Assembly (NCBI RefSeq): GCF_023256195.1
Contig: NZ_JAGDWX010000010.1
Coordinates: 62,001-126,000, forward strand
Length of the DNA stretch: 64,000 nt
Direction: 5' to 3'
DNA from: Acidithiobacillus sp.
GTDB lineage: Bacteria; Pseudomonadota; Gammaproteobacteria; Acidithiobacillales; Acidithiobacillaceae
The number at the start of each line of letters is the position of its first letter. The stretch's first letter is position 1. Position numbers and translations under genes: made by a program. The notes beneath the pieces were generated by a model. The model was not told where the DNA came from, searched no databases, and saw only the letters and a program-made list of their open reading frames with translations. This document shows, piece after piece, positions 19,518 through 28,915 of the stretch.

Positions 19518-21041
19518 ATGGATACCCTGCAGTTATGGACAGCCGCCCGTTACATCGCGCCGCTGGCCACTGGGGCCACCCTGCGCGAGGCAGAACTTGG
19601 CTCCGGCTGGCTACGCCTGTGCCTCGGCACGCAGGTCAACCTGGTCATCGCCCAGCACCGGGCACCTCTCGGGCTCTGGCTTGCCGGTCCCTGTCCGCGC
19701 CTGCGAAATGCGCATCCGAACGTCCCAGGGCAGCTCCTGCGCGGTTTTCAACTGCAACAGATCGATGTGCCCTGGGCCGACCGGATCCTGCAGCTGACGT
19801 GGCAGCGAGTAAGCATTACCAAAGAAACGCAGCGTCGCCGGCTCATTGCCGAGTGTTTTGGCGGACGCGGCAACCTGGCCGTCACCGATGAGGACGGGGC
19901 CATCCTCTGGGCCTGGCGCTGGGACCGACTCGATAGCACGGGATTACGCTTCCTGCCGGGGCACGGCTACGTCCCGCCCACGAGATCTGCGGTTCCCGCC
20001 CCGTCGTTCGTCGATGCCTTGCGGGAGCCGCTGCAGCTCATCGCCCCCCGCATCCGCGCCCAGGCAGAGGCGGCATTCCTGGATTCCGCCCGTCTGGCGG
20101 AAACGTTGCGGGCGCGTTATTCAGATCCGGACAGCGACTGGTTTGAGTGGCGCTCCGCCGATGCTGGGGTCCTGCGCTACCCTCTTCGGCTGCATACGCA
20201 GGACTCCGCCATCCCGACTGAAGCAGCGCTGCGCCTCGCCGCAGCCCCCTGGGACGAGGAGGCCGCCGGCGCCGCGGACTCTCTAGCGCCGCATCGACAA
20301 GCGCTGCAGCACCTGGAGCGGCGTTTAGAGAAGGTCCGGGGTGATCTGCTTCGCTGGCAGAATATACCCGATTCCTGGCAGCGCGACGCCGAGGCGCTCT
20401 TCCGCCTCCCCGACGCCACACACCCCGGTGGCGAGGTGGAGGTGACCGACTATCGCAGCGACGGTATCGGCCGCAGAACCATTTCGGTACCTGCCGGATA
20501 CCGCCTGCACGACTATGCTCGCCATATGTTACGACAACGCCAGCGGGCGCAACGCGGTCGCGCGGCCTGCGCCGAGCAGCTAGCGAAGTTGGAACAAGAA
20601 CGCGCCCGTCTGCTTCACACACCGTCCGAGGACGCGCCGGGCCCCACAGAAAAACCCAGGGATCCGCGCCGTCTACCACAAAACAGCAGCCCTGCCATCG
20701 AGTCCAAGGAAGTCGACGGCTTCGAGATCCTCTGGGGTCGTAACGCCAAGGCCAACGACCATCTCACCTTTCGTCTGGCCCAGCCCTGGGATCTCTGGTT
20801 TCACGTGCAGGATCATCCGGGTAGCCACGTCCTCCTGCGCCGCCCTCGAGATCGCGCCGTCCCCGACGCGGTGCTGGAAGCGGCCGCCCAGACCGCACTA
20901 CAGTTTAGTAACATTCAGGCAAAAAGTGCCGACGTCGACTGGACCGAAGTGCGTCACCTCAAGCGTCACCCCAGCGGTTCGCCGGGCCGCGTCCTGTACC
21001 GGCGTTTTCAGACGCGCCACGTGCGGCGCAGCAGCTCCTGA
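19518..21041 (+). CDS. RqcH/NFACT family protein (ribosome-associated quality control)
   Basis: A protein of about 507 residues with an NFACT-N domain, a helical middle that includes a coiled-coil-like stretch (HLERRLEKVRGDLLRW), and a C-terminal NFACT-R (DUF814) domain with WFHVQDHPGSHVLLR. An Asp-Arg pair (about residues 88-89, WADRILQLTW) matches the DR motif needed for tRNA recruitment in RqcH/Rqc2. By homology it binds stalled 50S-peptidyl-tRNA and adds an alanine tail. The start is uncertain: ATG 19518 fits the family N-terminus, while GTG 19488 would overlap sat-cysC. It converges with ccsA. Confidence 0.82.
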   Translation: MDTLQLWTAARYIAPLATGATLREAELGSGWLRLCLGTQVNLVIAQHRAPLGLWLAGPCPRLRNAHPNVPGQLLRGFQLQQIDVPWADRILQLTWQRVSITKETQRRRLIAECFGGRGNLAVTDEDGAILWAWRWDRLDSTGLRFLPGHGYVPPTRSAVPAPSFVDALREPLQLIAPRIRAQAEAAFLDSARLAETLRARYSDPDSDWFEWRSADAGVLRYPLRLHTQDSAIPTEAALRLAAAPWDEEAAGAADSLAPHRQALQHLERRLEKVRGDLLRWQNIPDSWQRDAEALFRLPDATHPGGEVEVTDYRSDGIGRRTISVPAGYRLHDYARHMLRQRQRAQRGRAACAEQLAKLEQERARLLHTPSEDAPGPTEKPRDPRRLPQNSSPAIESKEVDGFEILWGRNAKANDHLTFRLAQPWDLWFHVQDHPGSHVLLRRPRDRAVPDAVLEAAAQTALQFSNIQAKSADVDWTEVRHLKRHPSGSPGRVLYRRFQTRHVRRSSS

Positions 21042-21077
21042 CAGGGCGGGATACCCTATATCGGGATGCTTCGGCCA

Positions 21078-22259
21078 TCAGAGTTTGGCATAGGAGTGTA
21101 GACCGCCCAGGAACAGGTCGACACCAATGAAGCAGAAGGTAACCGTCACCAGGCTGATCACCGACCACCACGCCAGGGTATGTCCCGTCGGCCGCGCCGA
21201 GCTCTTCCGCGAACGGAGGTGCAGAAAGGCAGCATAGTTGAGCCAGACGATGAGGGCCCAGGTCTCCTTGGGGTCCCAGGACCAGAATCCGCCCCAAGCC
21301 TTGGCTGCCCAAATGGCGCCGAGAATGGTACCCGCCGTGAAAAATAGGAAGCCGAACATGATCATGGAGCTCATGATACGCTCCAGGCGTTTCAAGTCGG
21401 GCAAGCGTTCCGCCAAGACCGTACCCAGCCGCCCCGCCCGTTCGCGCAAGAGATAGGCCAGTCCGACCATGGCCGCGAGATAGAAATTTGCATACGCGAT
21501 GAACTCACAGGGTACGTGAATCTTGATCCAAAAACTTTGCAATGCCGGTATGACGGGTTGGATCTGATTCTGATGATAGGCGATGCCCACCCACACCAGA
21601 AAAATATCGGCCAACAGAATCATCGGCATGGCAAAGGCACCCAGCCCGCGCTTTTTTTCCTGGGATTCATAGTAGAGGTAGAACAATGCCGTGGTCGTAC
21701 ACAAGAGCACCATGGCATCGTACATATTGGTAACCGGGATGTGCCCCCAGCCAGGGTGCCCCACATAGGTCTGCTTCCAACGAATTGCCAGCCCCGCATA
21801 GCCCAGGACCACTGCAACCCAGGCAAAACGATGCCCCCAGTCGCCACTAAGCTGATGTCCGGCATAGAGATAGCGGTAATAACCCACCGCGCTTAACGCA
21901 ATGGCCAGACTCATCCAGTAGAACATGGAAGTACTTTGAAAAATCCAGTACAGCAGGGCACTGGTCCTTGCCGTATAGCCTAGATCGTACAGTGCCACGC
22001 CCGGCGCTGCCACCGCCAGCACCACCAGAAACAGCCGGCGAAATGCAGGCCAGCGTAAACCGAACCACATCAGGCCGGCATACCATATTCCCAAAATGAT
22101 ATATTGCCAAAGCCAGAAATCGGCACGGAACCACCACCACACCGACACGGACCCGAGGGTGAGAAAAGCTACCCAGATACGTCTCTGCCATTTTTCCTGC
22201 GCTACGTAACCGCTGAAGCTTTCTCTCAGTTGCCCTATGTCCGCCGTATCCAAAGCCAT
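21078..22259 (-). CDS. ccsA: Cytochrome c biogenesis protein CcsA/ResC
   Basis: A 393-residue polytopic membrane protein of the system II haem lyase, working with ResB to move haem to the periplasm and attach it to apocytochromes. The tryptophan-rich WGGFWSWDPKETW motif near the C-terminus is the WWD haem-handling signature. It is the last gene of the sox cluster, 71 bases after soxA, and converges with the RqcH gene. Its partner ResB lies three genes upstream, separated by soxX and soxA. Confidence 0.94.
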   Translation of the reverse strand: MALDTADIGQLRESFSGYVAQEKWQRRIWVAFLTLGSVSVWWWFRADFWLWQYIILGIWYAGLMWFGLRWPAFRRLFLVVLAVAAPGVALYDLGYTARTSALLYWIFQSTSMFYWMSLAIALSAVGYYRYLYAGHQLSGDWGHRFAWVAVVLGYAGLAIRWKQTYVGHPGWGHIPVTNMYDAMVLLCTTTALFYLYYESQEKKRGLGAFAMPMILLADIFLVWVGIAYHQNQIQPVIPALQSFWIKIHVPCEFIAYANFYLAAMVGLAYLLRERAGRLGTVLAERLPDLKRLERIMSSMIMFGFLFFTAGTILGAIWAAKAWGGFWSWDPKETWALIVWLNYAAFLHLRSRKSSARPTGHTLAWWSVISLVTVTFCFIGVDLFLGGLHSYAKL

Positions 22260-22330
22260 AAATACCTCCTCTCACGGTCACGAGTTCACCGCGGCTTGCG
22301 CCCAGGACCCCGTGACCCACAGGCGTACCA

Positions 22331-23197
22331 TCAGGGCCGATAGCCCGGCACGTTGATCTTGATACCGTTACTGATATAACTCATGAAATAATCGAGATTA
22401 CGGTAGTCCACACTCTGCAGCTTCTCAGGCTTGGCACCTACCTTCTTATCGCAACCGATGAAGCGCTTCTGGAACGTGTTCACCGCACCCCAAGCCGCTC
22501 TATAGGTCGGATAATGTGCACTCTGCCCCAACAGCGGCGAGATGATCTGCGCCCGCAGATACTTGCCAGCGTAAGCCACGTGGCAGGTAGCACAGCTGAA
22601 ATTGAGCTGCCCACGCCGCATGAAATAATAGGCTTTGCCCTCTTCAAAGGCCTTGATTGCACCCGGCCCCTGTACCTTCACATCCACGGGCATCCCATTG
22701 GATAGACTGGTAAAATACGTCTGTAAGGCAATCAGACTGGAGCTGCCGTAGCGCAGGGGCTTGAGGTGATTCTGGACGCGGCACGCATTGATGCTCATGG
22801 CCGCTGTGGTTACCTCATGGGTTTTGGCATCGTAATAGGGATAACTCGCGGCTACACCTTTACCGCCATTGGGAAAACACGACGCATAACTCTTGCCGTC
22901 GGGAAACTTCGTATCCCAAAGTTTCTTGCCCTGACTCAAGGTGAGATCGCCCGGATTGAACTGAATAGCCTCCTGATACTGCTGATAGAGACCCTTGTTG
23001 AAGGCATAGCTACCGAGGGCGTACTGCTGCAGACTCATCTTTGGAAACTGCTCCTTGAAGTACTCGTGAAACTCCTTCAAGGTACGTTGCGGACCCACTT
23101 TGGTGTTGCCAAGATCCCACCAATTGATGGTCTGCGCCTGCACCCCAAAGGCCACCGTCCCAAGTGTCAATATCGCAATGACTGTAGTCTTTTTCAT
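22331..23197 (-). CDS. soxA: Sulfur oxidation c-type cytochrome SoxA
   Basis: A 288-residue periplasmic cytochrome that pairs with SoxX to couple thiosulfate to the SoxY cysteine. A Sec signal peptide ends near AQA. There is one haem site, CATCH (Cys202-His206), so it is the mono-haem type. At the place of the second haem in di-haem SoxA there is SCFPNGG (Cys107), which with Cys139 (NACR) probably forms a disulfide. Cys249 is the candidate for the cysteine haem ligand that becomes persulfidated. soxX lies 31 bases upstream. Confidence 0.95.
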   Translation of the reverse strand: MKKTTVIAILTLGTVAFGVQAQTINWWDLGNTKVGPQRTLKEFHEYFKEQFPKMSLQQYALGSYAFNKGLYQQYQEAIQFNPGDLTLSQGKKLWDTKFPDGKSYASCFPNGGKGVAASYPYYDAKTHEVTTAAMSINACRVQNHLKPLRYGSSSLIALQTYFTSLSNGMPVDVKVQGPGAIKAFEEGKAYYFMRRGQLNFSCATCHVAYAGKYLRAQIISPLLGQSAHYPTYRAAWGAVNTFQKRFIGCDKKVGAKPEKLQSVDYRNLDYFMSYISNGIKINVPGYRP

Positions 23198-23228
23198 GAT
23201 AACTCCTCCTGGTTACCCCGCCTTATGG

Positions 23229-23618
23229 TCACTTGAGGGACCATAAATAATCCGTCACCAAGCCGATCTGATGGTTCGTCAACACCTTGTCCTTGCCAAA
23301 GCGCGGCATGTTGATGTGGGGAATGACTTTTTCCGGGTCGTAAATAAACTTCGCGAGTTTCTCCCGGTTCTTGAATATCACATGGATGGGCAGCTCACTG
23401 AGATTAGGTCCGACATTGCCCGCCTGCACTCCGCCGGGCAAGACGTGGCATGCCAGACAGTTTCCCTGGGCCTTGTTGAAGGCGATAGTCCTGCCTGCCG
23501 CGATATTGGCGGCGTTGATGGGTGGGATACCAGCAGCAACCGCCAACCCGGTACCCATTACCGTTAAGCAACCTAGGGCCAACACCTGGCCCCATCCTAG
23601 AGCTCTGAACTTTATCAT
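23229..23618 (-). CDS. soxX: Sulfur oxidation c-type cytochrome SoxX
   Basis: A 129-residue periplasmic mono-haem cytochrome and partner of SoxA. After a signal peptide (to about residue 29) come the haem motif CLACH (Cys54-His58) and a Met ligand in NMPRFG (Met104), as in class I cytochromes. Its ATG overlaps the resB stop by four bases, so translation is coupled to that of the haem-attachment protein. Confidence 0.95.
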   Translation of the reverse strand: MIKFRALGWGQVLALGCLTVMGTGLAVAAGIPPINAANIAAGRTIAFNKAQGNCLACHVLPGGVQAGNVGPNLSELPIHVIFKNREKLAKFIYDPEKVIPHINMPRFGKDKVLTNHQIGLVTDYLWSLK

Positions 23619-25474
23619 GACCTTCTCCTTTTTTCCGTCCGATCCTGCTCCCCTCCAGCCAGTTTCTCGAGGAACTCAGCAAACTGTTCTGAGAAATCTT
23701 CTATATCGCGTGATGCGTCGCCGCCAGCAATAATGCGCGTCTTACCAGCGCTTCCGTCGTCAAGGGCCAGCCACATCCGCTTTCTCGGTACATAAAACAA
23801 AACAAAGATGCCAACCACCAACAATATGCAGGCAAGGTATACGATGGACATACCGGGGTACTTGGTCATTTCCAATCCGGCCGCCCAATGCAGTGACAGA
23901 CCGTGTATGAGCACCAGAAAAGGCAGCGGATACGTATGCAGAGACTGTAGCGCCACGAGGCTTGCGCGAAGGAAAGAATGGTTTTGAATCGGCGACAGCT
24001 CCACACCCTGGCGCTGCTCTACTTGCGCCAGCGTGCGTTGGAACACTGCGGAGCTTGCGACGGCGCCATGGCGCGCTGCGTTTTCCAGAGCTCCCAGGTA
24101 ATGCACGAAGAGAGAGACGCCTTCTTTTGGTCCCATCGGCAATGCGAGAAAATGGAAGCCCTGTCCATGCCCAGAACGATAGGCCACCAATTTATAGTCC
24201 AAGGCGCCGTGAGGCATCGGACGCAGAAAGGTCTTCACCAGGATGGGGGGCTGTCCGTGCCGCAGGACCGTATAACGCGCCACCGGCCCCATGTTGACCA
24301 TCCCATGCCCGGGACGCGCCGGCAGCCCCACCGAGCTGCGCGGCAAGACATTTTCTACCTTCAGGTCGTCCACCTTGAGGGTATATGCGCCAGCACCCGT
24401 GACCAGGCTCTGGCCGACGCGCGCTCTGAGGAGGGTGGCGGACGCATCGGGTGCCAGCAGCGAGTAACTCACCAGATGCAGCGTAGAGGGATCGGCGTTG
24501 TAGCTGGACTGGTAGATGTTGACCCCATCTACCGTCAGCGGATGATTGACACGAACGTCGTGTGTCTTCAAGACTCTGCCGTCGGGCTTGAGCACCGTCA
24601 CCTTGGACACATAATCCTTCGCAAGACCGTCGCGATAATGCGTTACCCGAAAGCTGTCCAAGCGGACGATGAAAGGCAGCTGCTGCACCAGAAATCCATC
24701 TCCCACCAACTCAAACATGGCGTTGACGCTTTGTCCCACGGGAATGGTAATGATGCCGCGAAAGGACGACTGCTGCGGTGACAGCCAACGATCCTTGGGC
24801 ACCTTGGACAAGGGCAAGGCGAAATCCTGCTCCGGCTTTACGGCGCCAGTCCATTGCGCTATTTTCAGGGGAATATTGGCGTTGTACAGCGCTCCCGCGC
24901 AAAACAGAATGATGGCAACGTGGGTAAAGATGTAACCAAAACGATAATAGCGTCCTTTTTTTGCCGACAACAGCAGCCTGCTATCCTGTGCGGCCAGGCG
25001 GCGGACGACATAGCCCTCTTCCTTCAATAGATCCACGGCCTTATCAAAAACGGCGCCAACCGGCTGCGAGACCGTCGCTTCGTAATGGAGGGGTTTGGCG
25101 GCGATGGCGCGCGTGCTGATGCCAGACTCATGCCGAAACATATCGCGCAGCATGTGGGGGGTATTGCGCGCCACACAGGACGTCGTCGACAGCACCAGGA
25201 AGGCAACGATACCCATATACCAGCCACAACGGTAGACGTCATAAAGGTCGAGATTACCGAAGATCTGATACCAAAAAGGACCGAACTGTTGCAGGTAATG
25301 CGCTGTGGATTCCTGCTGCGGAAGGATGGTACCGATGACGGATGCTATGGCCACAAAGAGCAGCAGATGCACCGCCAAGCGCATGGATATGAGAACCTCC
25401 CACAAAACCCGAGCACGCGGTCGCTGGAATGGACCCACATAGACCGCGTCACGGCTGCTAGCCATTTTGGACAA
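23615..25474 (-). CDS. resB: Cytochrome c biogenesis protein ResB/Ccs1
   Basis: A 619-residue membrane protein with three N-terminal transmembrane segments (about residues 30-215), a large periplasmic domain and a C-terminal TM near 555. The opening ISMRLAVHLLLFVAIASVIGTILPQ is typical of ResB. With CcsA it forms the system II haem lyase that matures SoxX, SoxA and the neighbouring membrane cytochrome. It overlaps the upstream cytochrome gene by 17 bases and soxX by four. Confidence 0.94.
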   Translation of the reverse strand: MSKMASSRDAVYVGPFQRPRARVLWEVLISMRLAVHLLLFVAIASVIGTILPQQESTAHYLQQFGPFWYQIFGNLDLYDVYRCGWYMGIVAFLVLSTTSCVARNTPHMLRDMFRHESGISTRAIAAKPLHYEATVSQPVGAVFDKAVDLLKEEGYVVRRLAAQDSRLLLSAKKGRYYRFGYIFTHVAIILFCAGALYNANIPLKIAQWTGAVKPEQDFALPLSKVPKDRWLSPQQSSFRGIITIPVGQSVNAMFELVGDGFLVQQLPFIVRLDSFRVTHYRDGLAKDYVSKVTVLKPDGRVLKTHDVRVNHPLTVDGVNIYQSSYNADPSTLHLVSYSLLAPDASATLLRARVGQSLVTGAGAYTLKVDDLKVENVLPRSSVGLPARPGHGMVNMGPVARYTVLRHGQPPILVKTFLRPMPHGALDYKLVAYRSGHGQGFHFLALPMGPKEGVSLFVHYLGALENAARHGAVASSAVFQRTLAQVEQRQGVELSPIQNHSFLRASLVALQSLHTYPLPFLVLIHGLSLHWAAGLEMTKYPGMSIVYLACILLVVGIFVLFYVPRKRMWLALDDGSAGKTRIIAGGDASRDIEDFSEQFAEFLEKLAGGEQDRTEKRRRS

Positions 25475-26216
25475 GCTCCCCAGGTGCTGCGTGGTTATCT
25501 TTCTCCATGGGCTTTAGGAACCACATCTGTAACAGACTCAGAGCCATCCCCAGCAGAGCCACCGGACAGGATAAAATACCCCCTACCAGTACCAGCCAAA
25601 CGAAGTCCGGATTCTGCTTCGTCAGAAACCAACCGGCGAAATCCAGAAAAAATGCCAGGAATGGCAGACCGACCACCAGGATCTTCAGCCAGACCGGAGT
25701 CCGCGTACGGACAAATATCCAGCCCGCCAAGAAGTAAATCACGCCCAGGGTGCTCAGGTGGATCATCCCGTTCATCAGCATCGCAGAATACGGCATCCCC
25801 ATATCCACGTGTGCCTGGCTTTTGAGAAGCGTGAACGTACCGATGTTCGGCATGCCTATGGCGTGGCACTTCAGGCAGTTGCCATTGATCAAGGGTCGCA
25901 CCTGCTGCTGGTAATAGCTTTTGCTCTCACCTCCTTTCACCCACCGGTTGACCACCGATTCCATTTTGCCACGTTCGTCGACGGGAACATGCGCCATGAC
26001 CATCATGCTGGGCAACATGGTCTGCAGCTTACTGGCGCTGCGGTTGCCGTAATAATGAATGACCAGGTCCTGCATCTGGACGCCGGGCTTACCGTTAAGC
26101 CCGGCTATTGAGATATAGGTATACGCCTCGGCGCACAGCAATCCCAGACCCACCAGAAAGATAAAGCCTGAGAACAGTATCTTTTCCACCAAACTCAGGT
26201 CGGGCAGACTTTTCAT
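25458..26216 (-). CDS. Membrane-anchored mono-haem protein of the sox cluster, function unknown
   Basis: A 252-residue protein that I cannot name. One TM segment (about 12-30) precedes a periplasmic domain holding a single c-type haem motif CLKCH (Cys114-His118), then three more TM segments (about 145-167, 175-195 and 205-230). The haem side resembles a small cytochrome, and the C-terminal half is a hydrophobic bundle. It sits 10 bases after soxB and overlaps resB, so it is embedded in the thiosulfate-oxidation operon. A role in passing electrons from SoxXA towards the membrane is inference only. Confidence 0.7.
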   Translation of the reverse strand: MKSLPDLSLVEKILFSGFIFLVGLGLLCAEAYTYISIAGLNGKPGVQMQDLVIHYYGNRSASKLQTMLPSMMVMAHVPVDERGKMESVVNRWVKGGESKSYYQQQVRPLINGNCLKCHAIGMPNIGTFTLLKSQAHVDMGMPYSAMLMNGMIHLSTLGVIYFLAGWIFVRTRTPVWLKILVVGLPFLAFFLDFAGWFLTKQNPDFVWLVLVGGILSCPVALLGMALSLLQMWFLKPMEKDNHAAPGELVQNG

Positions 26217-26226
26217 GACAGTGGGC

Positions 26227-27960
26227 TCACAGATCGTATTCTTGCGGATAGGCTATTCCCGGGTTGCCTTTCATGTTCTTGGTTAGAACCGGATTGTCGC
26301 GATGATCGACACGGACGGTTTTCTTGTCCTTCAGCCATTTGGAGAAGATGTCCCAGACCGGCGTACCCTCCACCTTCTGCATGGCAGCCCAGCCGGCGAC
26401 CTTGTATTTCTTGCTCGGATGCACCATCTTTCCGCCCACCCGTAGATCGGTGATACGCTTGTTGATAGTCTCTGCAGGGTTGAAGGTATACTGAATATTC
26501 CCCACGCGAATCATATCGCCACCCTGAATGTAATAGGGGTCTGGATTGAAAAGATTGTCCGCCACCTGTTCCATGACGTTCTTCAATTCGGCACCGGTGT
26601 ACTCCGTAACGGTAACCTCCGGATAGGTGATAGCCGTCTGGCCCATGACGTCTTCCATGGTGATGGTTTCTCCCGGAAGCTTGGTATAGCCCCAGCGGAA
26701 GCCCGGTGAGAAGGCCGCCTCACAATCCAATTCTTCACGCAGAGCATTACAGATGAGCTGATCGAATGTACCGTTGAAATTATCCCGGCGGTATAGCAGA
26801 CTCTCCGTTACCGCGAGGGGTTCCGCCAGCTTCTCAGCGTAGGGCGCACGTACCTTCTCGATATACGCAGACATCTCCGGATCAGCCGGTATCATGTTGG
26901 ACAGAATGGGAAGGTAGTAAAAGCGGAATCCCTTCAGACGCCCTTTACCCACGTCCAGATCGAAACGCGCCAGAAATTTACCGTTGGTACTGGTGTTGAT
27001 GATGAGCGTCTTGTTCACCATCACGGGCTTGGGCCCCATGATTTCGTGGGTGTGACCACCGAGGATGATGTCGATCCCGTTTACCTGGGAAGCCATCTTC
27101 TTGTCCACATCGGCACCATTGTGGGACAGCACTACCACGACATCGGCGTGATGTTTTTCGCGGCATTCGTCCACCATCTTCTGCATGTGTTGGGGATGGA
27201 TGCCAAAAGACCACTTGGGAATGAAGTAGGCCGGATTTGCTATGGGGGTAAAGGGAAAGGACTGGCCTATGATGGCCACCTTGCGGCCATTGATCTCACG
27301 AATATCGTAGGGATCGAAGACCGGCTCGTCCCAGGGGATGGTAAAGACATTCTGCGACAGGAATTTTGCCTGGAGTTTGTGCTTGAGCAGATATTCCACC
27401 CGATCGGCGCCGTAAGTGAACTCCCAATGACCGACAAAATAATCTTCCTTGAGAAGATTCTGCGCCCCAACCATATCTTCGGCCTTGGTCCACAGACTCG
27501 TCGCCGAGCCCTGCCAAGCATCGCCGCCGTCTAGAAGGATCGCGCGGCTTCCCAGCTGCTCGCGGTAACGTTTGACCAGAGTCGCGATATGCGCGTAGCC
27601 CCCGATTTTGCCGTACTTGTGCGCCATGGCGTCGAAGTCGAGACAGGAAAGCGCGTAGCCTTCCGGAGTGTCCGCCTTGATGCCGTAATAATCCAGCTTC
27701 CACTTACCCACGATGTGCGGCGTCACTCCCCACTCGTGCTGCTGGTGGGTGCCAATATTGGTACCCGGCTCACGCCACCAGACTGGCAAAAGCTGCGCGT
27801 GGGTATCCGTAATATGCAACAGGGTCACGTTGCCGTAGGGCTGAATTTCGTAGGGATCTTTACCCGATCCCCAGGATGCGGCCACCGCGCCGGGCGCCAG
27901 AAATCCGCTGGCACCGGCGACGCCCAGAATGGCCATGAAATCTCTTCTCGATAGGTTCAT
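26227..27960 (-). CDS. soxB: Thiosulfohydrolase SoxB
   Basis: A 577-residue periplasmic dimanganese enzyme that hydrolyses the terminal sulfonate from SoxY-bound thiosulfate as sulfate. The N-terminus SRRDFMAILG is a twin-arginine signal, consistent with export of a folded metalloprotein. Metal-site motifs of the 5'-nucleotidase family are present: LLHITDTHAQLLP, LLDGGDAWQGS, VVVLSHNGADV and GGHTHEIMG. It lies between soxZ and the membrane mono-haem gene. Confidence 0.97.
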   Translation of the reverse strand: MNLSRRDFMAILGVAGASGFLAPGAVAASWGSGKDPYEIQPYGNVTLLHITDTHAQLLPVWWREPGTNIGTHQQHEWGVTPHIVGKWKLDYYGIKADTPEGYALSCLDFDAMAHKYGKIGGYAHIATLVKRYREQLGSRAILLDGGDAWQGSATSLWTKAEDMVGAQNLLKEDYFVGHWEFTYGADRVEYLLKHKLQAKFLSQNVFTIPWDEPVFDPYDIREINGRKVAIIGQSFPFTPIANPAYFIPKWSFGIHPQHMQKMVDECREKHHADVVVVLSHNGADVDKKMASQVNGIDIILGGHTHEIMGPKPVMVNKTLIINTSTNGKFLARFDLDVGKGRLKGFRFYYLPILSNMIPADPEMSAYIEKVRAPYAEKLAEPLAVTESLLYRRDNFNGTFDQLICNALREELDCEAAFSPGFRWGYTKLPGETITMEDVMGQTAITYPEVTVTEYTGAELKNVMEQVADNLFNPDPYYIQGGDMIRVGNIQYTFNPAETINKRITDLRVGGKMVHPSKKYKVAGWAAMQKVEGTPVWDIFSKWLKDKKTVRVDHRDNPVLTKNMKGNPGIAYPQEYDL

Positions 27961-27992
27961 GCGGCTATACTCCTGTTATGAAAACGCGCGAT

Positions 27993-28322
27993 TCAGGCGA
28001 CGGTGATCTTGGCCTCCGCCGTCCAGGAACCACCCTGGTTATCTTTCCAGGTCATCGCCAGGGTGCCACTGCGTTCTGCCCGCATCTTGAAGGCAAGGTA
28101 AGGATTGGCACTGATGGCCGTACTCCAGTCCAGATGGCAGAGCGGTTTACCGTCGAAAGTCGCCGTCACCGTCTGAATGAAGTGGGCCGGAATCAGCTTA
28201 CCCTCCTTGTTCTTCTGCAAGCCCGTCGTCATCGGATTCATGATCAACGAACGGACCTCCACCACCTCCCCCTTTTTTGCGTGGGCAGGCATACGGATCA
28301 TCGGATTACCTAAATCAGCCAT
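27993..28322 (-). CDS. soxZ: Sulfur carrier subunit SoxZ
   Basis: A 109-residue immunoglobulin-like protein that binds SoxY and presents its swinging arm to the other Sox enzymes. It has no signal peptide, as is usual, since it is co-exported with SoxY. The PLCHLDWSTAISANPYLAFK segment is typical of SoxZ. It lies 49 bases after soxY. Confidence 0.95.
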   Translation of the reverse strand: MADLGNPMIRMPAHAKKGEVVEVRSLIMNPMTTGLQKNKEGKLIPAHFIQTVTATFDGKPLCHLDWSTAISANPYLAFKMRAERSGTLAMTWKDNQGGSWTAEAKITVA

Positions 28323-28371
28323 GGGTCAGTCTCCCGTAGAATAAAATGCTAGAATCCAATCACCGGCACAA

Positions 28372-28866
28372 TCAGCCGCCGCAACCGCCAATGGTCACTT
28401 TGACTTCCTGCGGTTTTGAGCCCATCAGTTCACCCTTGTTGGTGCGCGCCACGGCCCGAACCATATCGGTCTTGGCCATCTTGATACGCTGCTGGAAATA
28501 AGCGCGACCATTTTCTGGACTGAAGAAAAATGCACTCGCCAAAGGCGTTGGATTGTGATCTACATAGAGAAATACGGCGTCTATGTAATTATCTGCTGTC
28601 ATCGGATGATCCACATCCACGGTGACGGGCACGGCCGCACCATTTTCGGCAATGGTAGGCGCTGTCAGGTGGACCGCGGCAGACTCAGGGACCGTAGTCG
28701 TGCCGATGCTGTCGTGCATGGCTTGGTCCAGGACTTTGGCATCGAACTCCTTGGCCGGCCACCCTGGAACGTTGGCGGCGCGGGCCAGGCTTGGCAACAA
28801 GGCACTACCAGTGGATACCAGCGCCGAAACCAACACAGATTGCTTCAAGAATTTCCTTCTTTCCAT
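28372..28866 (-). CDS. soxY: Sulfur carrier protein SoxY
   Basis: A 164-residue periplasmic carrier. The start at 28866 gives a Tat signal (ERRKFLKQS) with AAGGA six bases upstream of the ATG; two earlier in-frame ATGs are less well placed. The C-terminus ends in IGGCGG, the flexible arm whose cysteine (Cys162) carries the sulfur substrate through the Sox cycle. soxZ follows directly. A longer 185-residue frame adds nothing SoxY-like. Confidence 0.96.
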   Translation of the reverse strand: MERRKFLKQSVLVSALVSTGSALLPSLARAANVPGWPAKEFDAKVLDQAMHDSIGTTTVPESAAVHLTAPTIAENGAAVPVTVDVDHPMTADNYIDAVFLYVDHNPTPLASAFFFSPENGRAYFQQRIKMAKTDMVRAVARTNKGELMGSKPQEVKVTIGGCGG

Positions 28867-28915
28867 GACTTTTCCTTCCATATCCATAGGGAACCATTCA
28901 CTCCGGGCACTCGTA

